A DNA stretch of 64,000 bases, taken from Maratus speciosus (lineage: Eukaryota > Arthropoda > Arachnida > Araneae > Salticidae). How positions within the stretch are numbered: the first letter of the stretch is position 1; every line of letters begins with the position of its first letter. Shown here one piece after another: positions 44,089-55,619 of this stretch. The DNA is taken from NCBI GenBank assembly GCA_963932465.1, contig OZ010787.1, forward strand, positions 31,686,087-31,750,086, read 5' to 3'. The notes under the pieces were generated by a model that was not told the DNA's origin, did no database searches, and saw only the letters and a program-made list of their open reading frames with translations. The translations under genes were made by a program, and so were the position numbers.

Positions 44089-44947
44089 TTTTTTAACGGC
44101 GATATCTTTTGACTCTCCTAAACACGGACTGACTCTTCTTTTAACGGCATTCTAACGACATAACGCCCATCGTCATTTCTGAAATGAGTTTTCCTGAAAT
44201 GATCTTCGCAAATTAAACTCTCATCGGTTTGCACTCTTTCTGCCTCAATATTTTCAACTTCCCAAAATTTTTTCAAAGTTATGTCTAAATTTTCCATAAT
44301 TAACTCACAATGAACAGAAGCTTCGTTTTCTAGTGCAACACTCCCAGTAGCAATAAACCCAAATACGGAATTTTGCAAAACTATATCTGTCTCGGGGATC
44401 CTCATTTGACCGGATTTTAAAATTTCATAAAATAGTTGTGCGCCAACAAAATATCCACAACACCTGGCCTATTGAAACTCTCATCTGCCAATGTTAAATT
44501 CTCTAAATGTGTGATATCCATGTTGAATTACTTATCGGGTGTGTAATCTGTTATATTCGAGACTATTAAAAGCTCTACTCCTTTTTCGAAAGTTCTGCTA
44601 TGATTCGCAATTTTCGTTTTCACTACTGAATTTATCACTGACGATGATTTATTCAAACCTGAAACCACAAGATTTATTTTATCCCTTTTCAAATTAAATC
44701 TGTCAGCGCACTGTTTCAATATGAAGCATGACTGACTTCCATTGCCTAATAATGTACGCGCTTCATGGAATATTCCAAAATTATCCGAGATTATTATTTT
44801 AGCTGTACTTAGCAAAACCATACGAGATTTGTTAACATTAACATTTGTGGCTGTGAAAGGCAACGATTCTCTACTCTCGGCAGCTGAGTTATCACCACAT
44901 GCTCCTTTCGGAACAAAAACATTTGATCTTGGATCTAAAGCTGCACC
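44089..44947 (-). pseudogene. BEL aspartic-protease region and linker
   Basis: Minus strand: in frame after the Gag stop, KGACGDNSAAESRESLPFTA, then LLSTAKIIISDNFG and LLGNGSQSCFI. In the BEL protease (DUF1758-like) the last motif is normally D-S/N-G-S-Q; here the catalytic Asp is Gly. After a frameshift near 44520 come VFGFIATGSVALENE and ERVQTDESLICEDHF, GRYVVRMPL, the usual linker to the reverse transcriptase. Confidence 0.75.
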
Positions 44948-46235
44948 CTACATTCCAATTGGCTTGTAAGAATTGGTATCTTTCGCACTGCCAAGCGTAC
45001 GCCCTTCATATACCTTTTTATCAATATGAAAATATGTATGATGCCGTTTCTTACAAATGGAGCAGTTGAATTTGGAAGAACAATTAATAACCTTATGATG
45101 ATTAAGACAATTAAAACACAGTTGATTATTTTTAACGAACTCAATTCTTTCATTAACTAACATTTTTTTGAAAATAGGGCACATATCAAGATGATGATTC
45201 CCATTAGACTTGCAAAGAAAACATTTTGGAGTTTTAACTTCCGACATAAACTCTTTAGAATTGGTTTGTGGACTGTATACATTACGATATTTTTGCGAAT
45301 TATTTCCAAACTGCGGACGTAAAAAAGCATTATTTTCGGTGTTACATTTATTCTTAGATGATACATAAATATCACAATATCTAGATAATTCTTGAGGTAA
45401 ATACCAAGACTCTCCTTGCTTTACACCTATATGAATTTGAAGTTTACGATCTAACGAGCTAAAAATTTTGTCGGAAATCATTAGTTCACACAATCCCTTA
45501 AAATCATTCACCTTTCTTAATTGACAGTAATAATCAAATGTTGCAGTTAATCGCGACGCGAATTGAACATAACTTTTGTTTTGAAATTTTTGCGCCCTTC
45601 GAAAACTGTTTAACACTTCCTGCGGAGTGGCTTGAAATTCCTTCAACACAATTTCTTTAAGTTTATCATATTTACTTAGGTCATCCTCACTCAAATATAC
45701 CATTAAATTAGTGGCCTTTTCGCCTAAGATATTTAAAAGAATTTCTCCTCTAAACTCCTCCGGAATATTCTTTGTTTTAAACGCTCTTTTCAGTGATTGA
45801 AAAAAAGAGATTATACGATTCTGCACGCGAAGGTACTGGAATAGTTAATGTTTTAACACTTTTTAACAAATATTCTAAACTACAATTTGATACCTCTGAA
45901 TCACTTTTTACTACTGCGTCACTGAAATTATGCGATGATTCTTTCTGAATATTAGTAAGTTCCAATTGTTTTTCTAACTGCGCAAGTTTAATTTTTTACA
46001 ATTCTAACGCCGAATCTTTTTCTAATCTCTCGCGCTCAGCTCTCTTTTCGCTGTCTTTTTCCTTCTGAGTCACGGATTCAACAACCGTTTCCACAAGGTC
46101 ATAATTAGTTTTATAAATTTCGCTCGTTTTAATTACTTCTTTTAGCGACACTGTGGTCTGCCTTACGGGTAACGTAAGCTCAAGTTCTTGTATAATCTCG
46201 ATTAAATCATTCTTCTTTAATTTTGATTACAACAT
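44948..46235 (-). pseudogene. BEL Gag with zinc knuckles
   Basis: Gag forms the particle. The ATG is at 46235-46233 on the minus strand and is followed at once by an in-frame TAA, and another TAA comes about 70 codons on. Helical, charged sequence (EKDSEKRAERERLEKDS) leads, after a frameshift near 45800, into the capsid-like part (IPEEFRGEILLNILGEKA, YVQFASRLTATFDYY) and the Cys/His knuckles (CFLCKSNGNHHLDMC, LCFNCLNHHKVINC, CSICKKRHHTYFH). The frame ends in TAG at 44945-44947, probably a former CAG, since the next codons continue into the protease. Confidence 0.85.
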
Positions 46236-46765
46236 TTTGTTTGAAAAGAGAACCCAAGTAATTGCAATAAATTAAAACAAACTCAAAACATTTAAATTAA
46301 AATTCGAAACTAAACTCAACCAATTTATACATATTAGACTCGGAATCAACTCAAAACGTTAAATATCAAATCGAAACAAACATGACAAAGTTATCTTAAA
46401 ATCGAAATGAAATACAACAAATTATAACAACTCTATTAAATTAACTAAGAGCGTACTCACCATTACGACGGAACCGCCCGCCGCCAGACTCTTAAATTTT
46501 ATTAAAATTGCTCGTTTAACTGAAGAATTCTTTCACATCAATATTTTTCGATCGTAATCGAAATCACATTTTTTTTTCACACTAGTTTCACAGAAAGCCA
46601 CAAGCTGCATTTAATCAAACTCTTTTGAAGAACATTTTATCAGAAGAACATTTTTTTATTATCAAAGTTTTCACTTAACCTTGAAACACAATATAACTTT
46701 TTATTTTTATACACACAAATCCATAGGCACTAATCTCTCCTCTTACTGCGCGAGATCGAACCAAC

Positions 46766-47499
46766 TGAAGAAGACACCACTAAAAAACACATTTCTCCAA
46801 ATTAATAAATTTATTTCACGTCGGATTTGAACATCCTTCTCAATCGGTGTCCATCAAACTGTCTGACTCTCAAAACAGATCGAGAGAAAAAATAAAAAAA
46901 CAATCAAGTGATCGCCCTGCCGGCGCCATGGAACTATTAATAAAGAGGAACTGACATATCCTTAAAATAGTGAAGCATCAACTGTAACCGCTATCGCAGG
47001 CGTTGTTTACTGTCGGTGGAAACTTCCACCAGTAGATTTATATACAAATTTTCAACTTATTTAAACGCCTGATTATTACAAAATTTCAGTCATAAATAAT
47101 CGTAGAAACAGATTTTCATTTTTACTGGTAGGAGTTTACTTTGGAAATAGTTAGGTACTGCGTTTTCGCCATATTGTGACAACCAGGGAAACAAACTGAC
47201 AGTTTTACAAGGCATACTGACACCGGTAAAAACAAATAAAACTTTTTACGACGTTTTCGAGAAAAAATTCCATGAATAAGACGTAGAAATATGACGACGT
47301 TTTCTATTCAATTTTACTGGTGGGATGTTCGACCTAGTGGTAATCAGAAACTGAAGATCCTATTTTAAAAAAGCCTTCGCCATCTTGTGACAACCTCCTC
47401 AGTTACTTCACTCGCAACTGGTAGACAGCACACTACATGTCTCCTCCTCTTTATTCATAACTCCATTGCCGGCGAAACTAGCAAGCGGAGGCGAATACA
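46766..47499 (-). repeat. 5' LTR of the BEL element, split by a MITE
   Basis: Parts 46766-46927 and 47477-47499 add up to 185 bp, the same as the other LTR. The insertion between them is the 539-bp MITE. Confidence 0.85.
46928..47466. mobile_element. 539-bp MITE with 10-bp duplication, inside the BEL LTR
   Basis: Ends ATGGAACTATTAATAAAG and TTTATTCATAACTCCAT. Flanks TGCCGGCGCC (46918-46927) and TGCCGGCGAA (47467-47476) agree in 8 of 10, and the uninterrupted LTR at 40783-40795 has one copy. Confidence 0.85.
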
Positions 47500-47795
47500 G
47501 TTTACTTTTACTTTCTGAATCACTGAAATGTGCTAATTAAATAAGGCCCATTTTACTTTTCTCTTATAATGGTATCAAAAAAATTTAAAAATTCACAAAT
47601 ATAATGTTGCGAAAACGCAACGTCAGTGTTTAATGTGTTAAGGTAACGTATATAAAATAGACAACTGACCAAGATGAGCAAATATTATGTATGTGTACAT
47701 GAAAGTTTGAAACAAATTTTAAACTGAGCAAAATACAAAACAAAACAAAAAGTTTCTATTTAAGTACGTACTCTTTTTTCTATGAGACTTCTTTT

Positions 47796-49070
47796 TTATG
47801 TTCTTCTTTTATGTTCAATCTCAGGCCTACCTCGTGTTCCTGTTAACATCCAACAGTAGGCGGCGAGCATGATCTTATCCCATCTTTCTTTTGAGCACTC
47901 CATATCTTTGATGTCTGGATGGAGACTTTCACCCTGTTCTTCGCTGAATGATCCTAAATTTTCGGGTGAAAAAGTGCACATGTGAGTGAAGGAAATGTAT
48001 TTTGACACTTATGGAGCGATCCAACGTTTGAAATTTGTCCATCATATTCATTACAATTGGTTTTTAGTCAGGATTCTTGTAATTACACAGAAATTTGCGG
48101 ACGACATCTTTGAAGGCAACTCAAGCTTCTTTTTCCTTTGTTGTCATACTAGTCTCAAATTCTTCATCCTTCATAAGCTTGTTGATATTTGGACCAACAA
48201 CGATTTCCTCTTTCAACTTGGCTTCGGACAAACCTGAAACCTTTTGCACAGGTATTTCTAACAATCGTAATCATTTGAAAAAGTCGCAATCATTTAAAAA
48301 AATACAACTTTTGGCTCAACTAAACTGTTCCGAATCACATACTTAGTCACACATACTTAGTGTCTGGATTAAGATTTTGTATTTTCGGCCATTCTTTTTT
48401 TACCCAATCTTGTGCCTTATCATGGCTCTTCCAGTCACAAATGAAACATAGATACTTTGTGTATCCGCCTTGTTGACCAAGAAGCATGGAGGTAACTTTC
48501 AAATCACCGCAAACGGCCCAGCCGATGTCGGCATATTTAATTTTGTTGAGGACGTAAGCCAGGTTTTAATAGCGTTCTTTTAAATGCACCGAGTATCCAA
48601 CTGGTACAGATACATACTGACTTCCGTGATAAAGAAGGATAGCTTTAAGGCTCCTTTTCGATGAATGTATAAGCAGCCTACATTCATCTTTATCTTAGGT
48701 GATATTGAAATTGCTTATCAATCCGGGAACATCAGAACAGTAGCCCAGGTTCTACCCCTCCTCAAAGCACTACTTAACAAATTCCTTTTCTCAATTCCTG
48801 TACTAATAAAAAGCGGTTTCTTTGGCCAATAACTTTCTTTTCTTTCAATCTGGAGTCCAACAATTCTGCTGCCTCTTTCAGAAGGCCCAGATCTCTAGTC
48901 AGATCACTAAGTTCAACATGAGAGATGGACTAAGGTGAATCGCTTCCAGAGGACTTATATTTATTATCGGAGCCTTGAACCTCTCGATGTTCCAAGTCTG
49001 AAGACCCTGAAAAGATGACTTTGCAATCCAATTTAAGGCAAAGGCACTGGCACATCATGTCCATGATGAA
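47796..49070 (-). pseudogene. uncharacterised arthropod family pseudogene (SEEQGExxHxDI motif)
   Basis: Reading the minus strand from about 49070: LTRDLGLLKEAAELLDSRLK, then LLIHSSKRSLKAILLYHGSQ, ADIGWAVCGDLKVTSMLLGQ, GGYTKYLCFICDWKSHDKAQ, SEAKLKEEIVVGPNINKLMK, MNMMDKFQTLDRSISVKIHF and PENLGSFSEEQGESLHPDIK, ending DKIMLAAYCWML. I remember this block order from a large family of uncharacterised, repeat-like arthropod proteins; the C-x2-C-W block and the SEEQGE-x2-H motif are its marks. At least three stops and several frameshifts kill it. No role is assigned, though a transposon origin is plausible. Confidence 0.7.
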
Positions 49071-49496
49071 CGGGGCGTATGGACGATGGAATGTTCATAA
49101 AAATCCAACTAAAATTGAATTTTACAAAAAACGTGACGTGATAGAATTTTATTATTATTATTATTTTTAAATTAACACAAAAAAATACATAAAGATCAGC
49201 TATCAATTCCCTTGTATTTTTTTATCGCAGGCCTGTGTTATTAGAGTTGAAGGTGGAAGTAAAGTATAGTAGAAGAAGAATAAATAATTATTGGCTCTAT
49301 TGGCTTGGGCTTGGGAACAGCCAGAAAGTACTAAGGTTTTTTAAATAAAAAATATATTTTTAATTTCAAACATCTCTTTTATTATTTTAATCGCCTTTTA
49401 AGTAAAACAGTGAGCATTTTAAAGTTCATATTGTGTTTTGGATGTTTGAATCAAGGTGAAATATTGAGTTTCGTCTTATCAATTTATTTTTAGAAA
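49071..49496. other. unassigned AT-rich stretch
   Basis: No gene or recognised repeat was seen. Confidence 0.4.
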
Positions 49497-49498
49497 TA

Positions 49499-50911
49499 CA
49501 CTCATTGCCATAAAAATTTGCGCACCAAGAAATAATTGTGGGATTGTAACGAAACTTGGCATGAAGGTACATATCAGGCAGATATGCAAATGATTAGATG
49601 TGCAGCGTGATTTCACATTGCGTAATGCCACTAGAGGGCGTCGAATTTCGTTCTCCTTGGAGTATAAAACTGGTAAGCAGAACTTGTCTGAGTGTACCTT
49701 TTCTTTTGCAAAGGAAATGCTGAGGTAGACATGCCGTTACGCAGTCATCGAAGACAATATGAGCAGTTGCCAGAGTTTGAGAGGGGAAGAATCATCCGGA
49801 TGATGGAAGCTGGGTGGTCGGCTCGGCGAGTAACTCGTCAAGTAGGACGTTCTGATTTTACTATGAGGAGGTGTTGGGAGCAGTGGACTGAAGAGACGTC
49901 ATTTACACGGCGAACAGGCTCGGGACGCCCTCGACAGACCATTCGTCGAAAAGACCGTCACATCATACGAAACTCACGCGTAGAGCCAACTGCCTCATTG
50001 GCCGCTATCCAGACACAGGCAGCACCTTCACTACGGACCTCTGTGACTTTCCGAAACATCGCAAGGCGCCTGGCTGAAGGACATCTGGTATGGCGGCGCC
50101 CCTTACGTGTGCTGCCAATGACATCCACCCACCGACGCTTCTGTATGGAGTGGTGTCGCGCACGACGGGATTGGACTGCAACGGAATGGGACCAGGTCAT
50201 CTTCAGCGACGAGTCTAGATTCAATTTGACCAGCGATGACAATCGTGTTCGTGTGTGGAGGCCCCGTGGTGAACGCCTCAATCCTGCCTTCGCTTTATAG
50301 CGACACACCTCTCCTACAGCTGGTGTGATGGTACGGGGTGCCATTACTTACGATACACGGTCACCCCTAATATTGATCAGTGGCACAATGATAGCCCAGC
50401 GGTACGTCCAGGACATCCTTTAGCCACATGTGTTGCCACTTGTGGCAGGGCTCCTAGGAGCAATTTTTCAGCAAGACAATGCTCGGCCGCACATAGCAAG
50501 TATGTCACAAGCCTGCCTCCACTACATTACCACCCTTCCCTGGCCTGCTCGATCCCCAGATTTGTCACCAATCGAGCATATCTGGGATCATTTGGGACGG
50601 CAAGTTGGACACCCTACGAGTTTGGTTGAATTCGAGGCGCGTTTACAGCAATTGTGGAACGAGATGCCTCGGGACATCATACGGAATTTGTATGCCTCAA
50701 TGCCCGCTCGTATCGCATCGTGCATTTGCGCTATAGGGGTTTCAACAGAGTACTAAAATTTCCGTTCATTTGTACTTTTTTCTGCAATAAATGATCCTTT
50801 TTCTTTGGTTTCCTACTCACTTACTTATATCATAGTACTACACACGCGTGTAAAATTTCGTTTCATTTGGACGTCTTTTTCTTGGTGCGCAAATTTTTAT
50901 GGCAATGAGTG
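49499..50911 (+). mobile_element. Tc1-like transposon, nearly intact
   Basis: Inverted ends of about 33 bp (CACTCATTGCCATAAAAATT, continuing TTGCGCACCAAGAAA) are almost perfect. TA lies at 49497-49498 and 50912-50913. The length is 1413 bp. It carries one transposase frame with two nonsense codons. Confidence 0.9.
49731..50756 (+). pseudogene. Tc1-like transposase, two nonsense codons
   Basis: The ATG at 49731 opens a frame of 341 codons ending TAA at 50754, the normal Tc1 length. The paired N-terminal helix-turn-helix is clear (FERGRIIRMMEAGWSARRV; a basic GSGRPR hinge between the two). The catalytic residues are Asp in VIFSDESRF, Asp in FQQDNARPH and Glu in SPDLSPIEHIW; I count 32 residues between the last two, two fewer than classic DD34E. 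The only breaks are TAG at 50298-50300 and TAG at about 50419, each in place of a likely CAG. There is no frameshift, so this is the youngest-looking transposase here. The ATG choice is supported by MPLRSHRRQYEQL, a usual Tc1 start. Confidence 0.9.
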
Positions 50912-51023
50912 TATACACCTTTTTTAGCATAGAAATTTGCGATTAAATAAGCTGAACATTGGTGCTGCATTAACGGAGTAGAAGTATTTGTACTACACGG
51001 TTGTTACATATTATCTTAAGGTG

Positions 51024-51216
51024 CAGTGTTGCCAGATGGGCTACTTTTTTTTTTAATTCACATTCTTGATTGGCACAACTTTTTTGAAATGGTAAAATGC
51101 GCTTCATTTAATGACATATTAATTAAGGCAAAAACAAAGTGGATTTTATCGTTTCAAAAAAGTCTTGCCAGTCAGGAAATCTGAATTTTAAAAAAAGTAG
51201 CCCACTGGCAACACTG
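51024..51216. mobile_element. CAGTGTTGCCAG MITE, 193 bp, 8-bp duplication
   Basis: The ends CAGTGTTGCCAGATGGGCTA and the complement CCACTGGCAACACTG are inverted. TTAAGGTG is duplicated exactly (51016-51023 and 51217-51224). hAT-like. Confidence 0.85.
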
Positions 51217-51224
51217 TTAAGGTG

Positions 51225-52245
51225 GTGTAATTTTGAAACTTTGCGAAAATATAACCGTAATTTTATAGTATAACCTATATAGTGTATTATATAGTATATA
51301 GTATAACCATTTGCTATTTTTCCTCTATAAAAAGATACAACTTTATACGGAATGATTTACAGTTTATTAGAAACAACAGACACGCACAAAATATAAAAAT
51401 AAAATTATTATAATATTCAATTTTTTGCATATTAGTTATTACTAATGAGAGTTTTATTCACAGTTGCTTTTAAAGAATGAATATTTTTCCTGCGATTCTT
51501 ACCATTACCGTAAATCAATAAAGAACGAATAACCATCATTAGCAGTTTTCTTTACTGTTAATAATTGTGATTATATACGTGCATTTAATGGATTTAAGTG
51601 CCATTGTTTATTATCACAATTTAAATAAAATATTTTATCACATTTTAAATGACAGAAAATTAATAAACATACTTAAAGCGCTTTTAGCGCTTTAATGAAT
51701 GTTCATTGAATTTTCAATCGTGTTTCTAAAATGACTTCATTATTTCTTCCTTCGTTTAATATGTCAAGTGTATTAACTTTACGTCACTTATCTTGTGTTC
51801 TCATAAATTACTAAGTGAATCAGCTACTTATTAAGCTAACAGGGAGTTTAAACTTATATACAACATTATAATTTCGATCTGAAAAGTAAAGGATTGTTTT
51901 GAATTGCTTCTTCTCAAAACATCGAAAATGATTTTTTAAGAAAATGAATCAATGTTAATTAACTGCCATCATAATTTGCAAAACAAATGGTAAATGGAAA
52001 CAATTTCTTTTTAAAAAGTATAGAGAATAGTTTCATTTTCATACTAATATAGTACTTTTTAGGATAAGGTGGATAAAGAATTTAAGTATTTTCACTTAAG
52101 AGTTTTAACGATCTATAAAATGTGCCAGACATACAATTTCGGTACATAATTTTAGTCAAAATATCTTTATCTACTTTAATTTCACTATTAACTTTGCATG
52201 TGCCTGCAGTTTCTATTCTATAATTTGAACGTATTATCTAAGCAC
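51225..52245. other. unassigned AT-rich stretch
   Basis: It contains the palindrome AAAGCGCTTTTAGCGCTTT near 51675. No gene was seen. Confidence 0.4.
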
Positions 52246-52454
52246 TTAACCCTAGAACTACCGGAAATTTTACTCAAGTTTTATAAAAACATTCTATACC
52301 AGAATTTTTACTTAAAACTATTTAATTTGTTTATTTAACTTATTATTGTCTGATTTATACATTTAGTTTGTTTTGAAGAAATTTTCTGGTTTGAATAGAT
52401 ATTTTGAATATACATGTCGGGTCCATTGGACCCTTCTGGTAGACAGAGGGTTAA
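52246..52454. mobile_element. family B MITE
   Basis: TTAA flanks; starts CCCTAGAACTACCGG; contains GGGTCCATTGGACCC; ends CTGGTAGACAGAGGG. The minus-strand frame across it is not a gene. Confidence 0.8.
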
Positions 52455-52940
52455 CAGTGTATAGGGATGTTCTATCACTGTATGGGAATAAAATGAAATT
52501 TTATAATATAGGAAATATATAAAATATATGAAAGGGCTTAAAATCACTATTAATAAAAATAATGTATGATTTATCTTTTAAGTAATAACTTCTGTTTCAT
52601 AACAATGGAAAAAACTAAATGCTATGTGCATAAGAAAGAAAAAGTGTTTTACTCTCATGCCAATTCTTCTCTTTTGATCCAGCATAATATATCAAAGGAA
52701 GTGTGGGGAATTTCTCTTTCAAAGATTTTATAACAGGGTGAAAATTCAAGAATAACGAACAACTTCGTCATCGTAGGAAAACAGACAAAAAACTGAAGAA
52801 ATATAAATTCCTTTCAAAATATAAAATATTTCATAAAAAATTCTCTTATAGGCCACATTTTGTAAAGAAACTAGACCTTATTAATAGCAAATGCATTGTT
52901 TTATGTTAACACCAATATTACATACTGTATAAATAGTGTA
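52455..52940. other. unassigned AT-rich stretch
   Basis: No gene or recognised repeat was seen. Confidence 0.4.
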
Positions 52941-53150
52941 TTAACTTCTTGAGGGGCAAGAAATTGCGTTTGTGTAATGCTGAATTCCCACCGAAAATTT
53001 AGAAACATTTTATTTCAAAATAAGGATAAGCAATTTTACTAATTTTTTCCACCAAAGTTAGAAAAGTAAAATTTCATAAAATTTTTCTCGTGCAAATGTT
53101 CATTAATCGTAGGTGGATAGAATATATCCCACCGTCCCTCCAGGGGTTAA
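52941..53150. mobile_element. family A MITE
   Basis: TTAA lies at 52941-52944 and 53147-53150, with ends CTTCTTGAGGGGCAAG and CCGTCCCTCCAGGGG. Confidence 0.8.
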
Positions 53151-53433
53151 CACTCTACTGACCTAGGTAAAATGCGTTCTTGAAATTCCGTGATTCAGGT
53201 AATCAGAATTCATACCAATAAATCTAAATAGAGATTCGATTTATTTAACGTCGTAATGTTTAATATTACTATTTAAAAAAAAAAAATTGAATTCGGAATA
53301 CCTCACTAAAAAATGTATTAATTTAAAAAAACTTATGGTAGCATAAATTTTAGAGTGGGCAATAGAGGGTTATGACTTTCGTGATATTTCATTTTTTAAT
53401 ATGTCCTGTAGGACACATTTTAATCTCTTAATA

Positions 53434-53585
53434 CATAGCTGCCAACTCCTACGCTTATTTCCTTACCAGTGAAATTTAATAGTAATGTCTGATTAATTTT
53501 AGTCATCGAAATCCACGATTAATTAAGTCAAAAAGACCTATTAAATTTTTGTGGTAAGACAAAAGCAGAGAAGTTAACAGCTCTA
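53434..53585. mobile_element. GCTGCCAACT MITE, 152 bp, 8-bp duplication
   Basis: Ends CATAGCTGCCAACTCC and GAAGTTAACAGCTCTA. TCTTAATA is repeated at 53426-53433 and 53586-53593. Sister copy at 30231-30378. Confidence 0.7.
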
Positions 53586-53593
53586 TCTTAATA

Positions 53594-54294
53594 CTAGTTA
53601 CATCAACTACAACTTATGAAAATAAAATAACATTATCGTATTGATGTACACAAATATCATATTTTCATTAATTTCAAAGCGATATCTGACACATATTAAA
53701 TGATTTGTTAATAACTAGCATGCGTACAAATCTACCACAAATTTCGAATACAACTTTTCTCCTTATTTAAACAAATATTACAAATTATGCATTTAGTCAC
53801 AGAAAGATTTTTAAGACGAAATATTGGGCAAAGATATCTAATCAGAATTAGTTGTGTCATATTCCTTGGGAAGTCTAAGCAGTGCACACACCTTGCCAAT
53901 AACCTTACTTCTCTTAATCCAAATAATCCTTCTATTAGCTTATTAAAATATCTTACAATAATTATATCAACGATATCTTAAATGCTAATAGGCAGACGAT
54001 AATGAGATTATAACTGGTAGAGATCTCAATACTAATAATCTACTAATATCCATAACATGTTATATTATAAGCTTCTAAATTTCAATATATCCTAAATTAC
54101 CAAAACACTATATACAGTTTTAAAAAATACAAATTTTCTAATTTATATTAAATTGATCTTACATTTATAAGTTACAGTATTCATGCAATACTTCCAAAAA
54201 CCTTCAACATTTTATTTTAGTACTTTGTAATTCCTCTGGAAAAAAATATTTTTTAAATACCTATAGCTACAGAGGAATTTTGATTTATTTTACA
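53594..54294. other. unassigned AT-rich stretch
   Basis: No gene was seen; the 64-codon frame at 53787-53981 has no family features. Confidence 0.4.
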
Positions 54295-54302
54295 TTATAA
54301 AA

Positions 54303-54451
54303 CAGGGGTGACCAACTGTGGCACGCCCGATACCACTAAAATTTTACAGAAAAAGTCGGCTTCTTGAATTGCAGAGATTCGAAGATTAGATAAGGCAATG
54401 ATTACTGTAAAATATTAGCGGTGTGGAGCGTGCCACAGTTGGCCATCCCTG
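54303..54451. mobile_element. hAT-type MITE, 149 bp
   Basis: Exact 8-bp duplication TTATAAAA (54295-54302 and 54452-54459). Ends CAGGGGTGACCAACTGTGG and CCACAGTTGGCCATCCCTG. Confidence 0.85.
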
Positions 54452-54459
54452 TTATAAAA

Positions 54460-54833
54460 CATGAGAAGTGATAAAGCTTGCAAATAGTTAAAAAATATAT
54501 ATTTCGTGTTCTTGAAATTCTCCTGTGTAATCTTTGAAAATAGCAAAGTATCATACGAAGAAATGTACCTTAATTTACGGCCTATGATCCGCGGATCAAA
54601 CAATCATGTTTCGACACAGAAATTTTATTTAGTAATTGAAGTTTTATATTTATCACGATTTAACAAGTTACATTTTGTGAAATAAGATTTGTGGGTCGGA
54701 AAATAATTGTTTGAGTCGCGGAATATAGGCCGGAAGTTACAGTAGTTTATCAAAGGAAAAATTAAAGACAAAAAGTTATGAATACATTAAAGTAATCAAA
54801 TTAACTTTTGAAAGTGTAATTATGAAACATATC
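54460..54833. other. unassigned AT-rich stretch
   Basis: No gene or recognised repeat was seen. Confidence 0.4.
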
Positions 54834-55083
54834 GTCGGTACCATCTCAAACTATCCAATGTCAAAACAGTGGCCTACTTTTTCAAAATTCAAATTTCTTG
54901 TTTGGCACCACTTTTCTGAAATGGTAAAATCCCTTTGTTAATTACACATTGATGCCTTAAATAATCTGTCATTAAATAAGGCGAATTTTACTATTCCAAA
55001 AAAGTGGTGCCAATCAAGAAATCTGAATTTAAAAAAAAAGTCGTTCACTGTCTTTACATTGGATAGTTTGAAATGGTACCGAC
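54834..55083. mobile_element. palindromic MITE, 250 bp
   Basis: The outer arms GTCGGTACCATCTCAAACTA and TAGTTTGAAATGGTACCGAC are inverted. The inner arms (TTGTTTGGCACCACTTTT and AAGTGGTGCCAATCAAG) resemble those of the element at 51024. Confidence 0.7.
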
Positions 55084-55122
55084 ATGGAATTATTAATAAA
55101 GAGGAACTGATATATCCTTAAC
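55084..55122. mobile_element. left-end fragment of the 540-bp MITE
   Basis: ATGGAATTATTAATAAAGAG and the following bases match the left terminus; the rest is missing. Confidence 0.6.
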
Positions 55123-55259
55123 ACGTTCACGCCGGCACGGTGGGTCACACTAGACTGTCTCGGAGCTGCCAAGTCTCCGGCTTCATGGATACCAGTACTT
55201 TAATACAGAAAATGTTGTTTTATTTAATTAGAACAATTGAGCGATTTAAAGGAACAACA

Positions 55260-55619
55260 TTTTCTCTAACGGGAGATCGCAGTTGCCAAGGAACTGGTCC
55301 ACCATGCCCAATTCATCGCGTCCCAAATGTGGCATTCAGGTAACTGCGCACATCACTGGTGAAGTGCGCGGGCGCTCCATCATGTTGAAAACACATGCGG
55401 TTACGAATGGCGATCGGAACATCTTGCAGCAGTTCTGGTAAAACCTGTTGCAATAAAATAAGGTAACAGCGACCATCCAGCCTCTTTGGTAGTACGTATG
55501 GGCCAATCAAACAATTATTAACAATACCAGCCCACACATTCACAGAAAATCGTTGTAGATAAGCACGTGGCCGCGTTGCATGTGGATTATTGGTTGCCTA
55601 GAGATGGAAATTGCGCGCA
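55260..55619 (-). pseudogene. DD41D transposase fragment, inverted half
   Basis: Minus strand: FSVNVWAGIVNN, LIGPYVLPKRLDGRCYL, LLQDVPIAIRNRMCFQHDGA and PAHFTSDVRSYLNATFG. This is the middle of the DD41D transposase, with the second catalytic Asp, but it lacks the first and third. The continuation toward the C-terminus is missing here, and the C-terminal end of the same family appears on the opposite strand from 55828. Confidence 0.8.

Larger units (their letters stand above)
40631..47499 (-). mobile_element. BEL/Pao LTR retrotransposon, degenerate
   Basis: Two 185-bp LTRs (left 40631-40815; right 46766-46927 plus 47477-47499) start TG and end CA. On the minus strand the 5' LTR is on the right, followed after GT by a TGG-starting primer-binding site (TGGTTCGATCTCGCGC). 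A purine-rich tract (AAGGTGGAGAA) precedes the 3' LTR. Gag, protease, reverse transcriptase, RNase H and integrase remnants follow in BEL/Pao order. The target duplication is 4-5 bp and imperfect (ACTTA and GTTTA). The LTRs differ at scattered positions and the frame is broken often, so it is old. Confidence 0.9.
40561..47641. mobile_element. family D MITE split by the BEL element
   Basis: The left part 40561-40630 (TTAACCCATTAAGGACCAAC) and the right part 47500-47641 (ending AATGTGTTAA) together match the uninterrupted copy at 9305-9505 in reverse. Confidence 0.8.
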
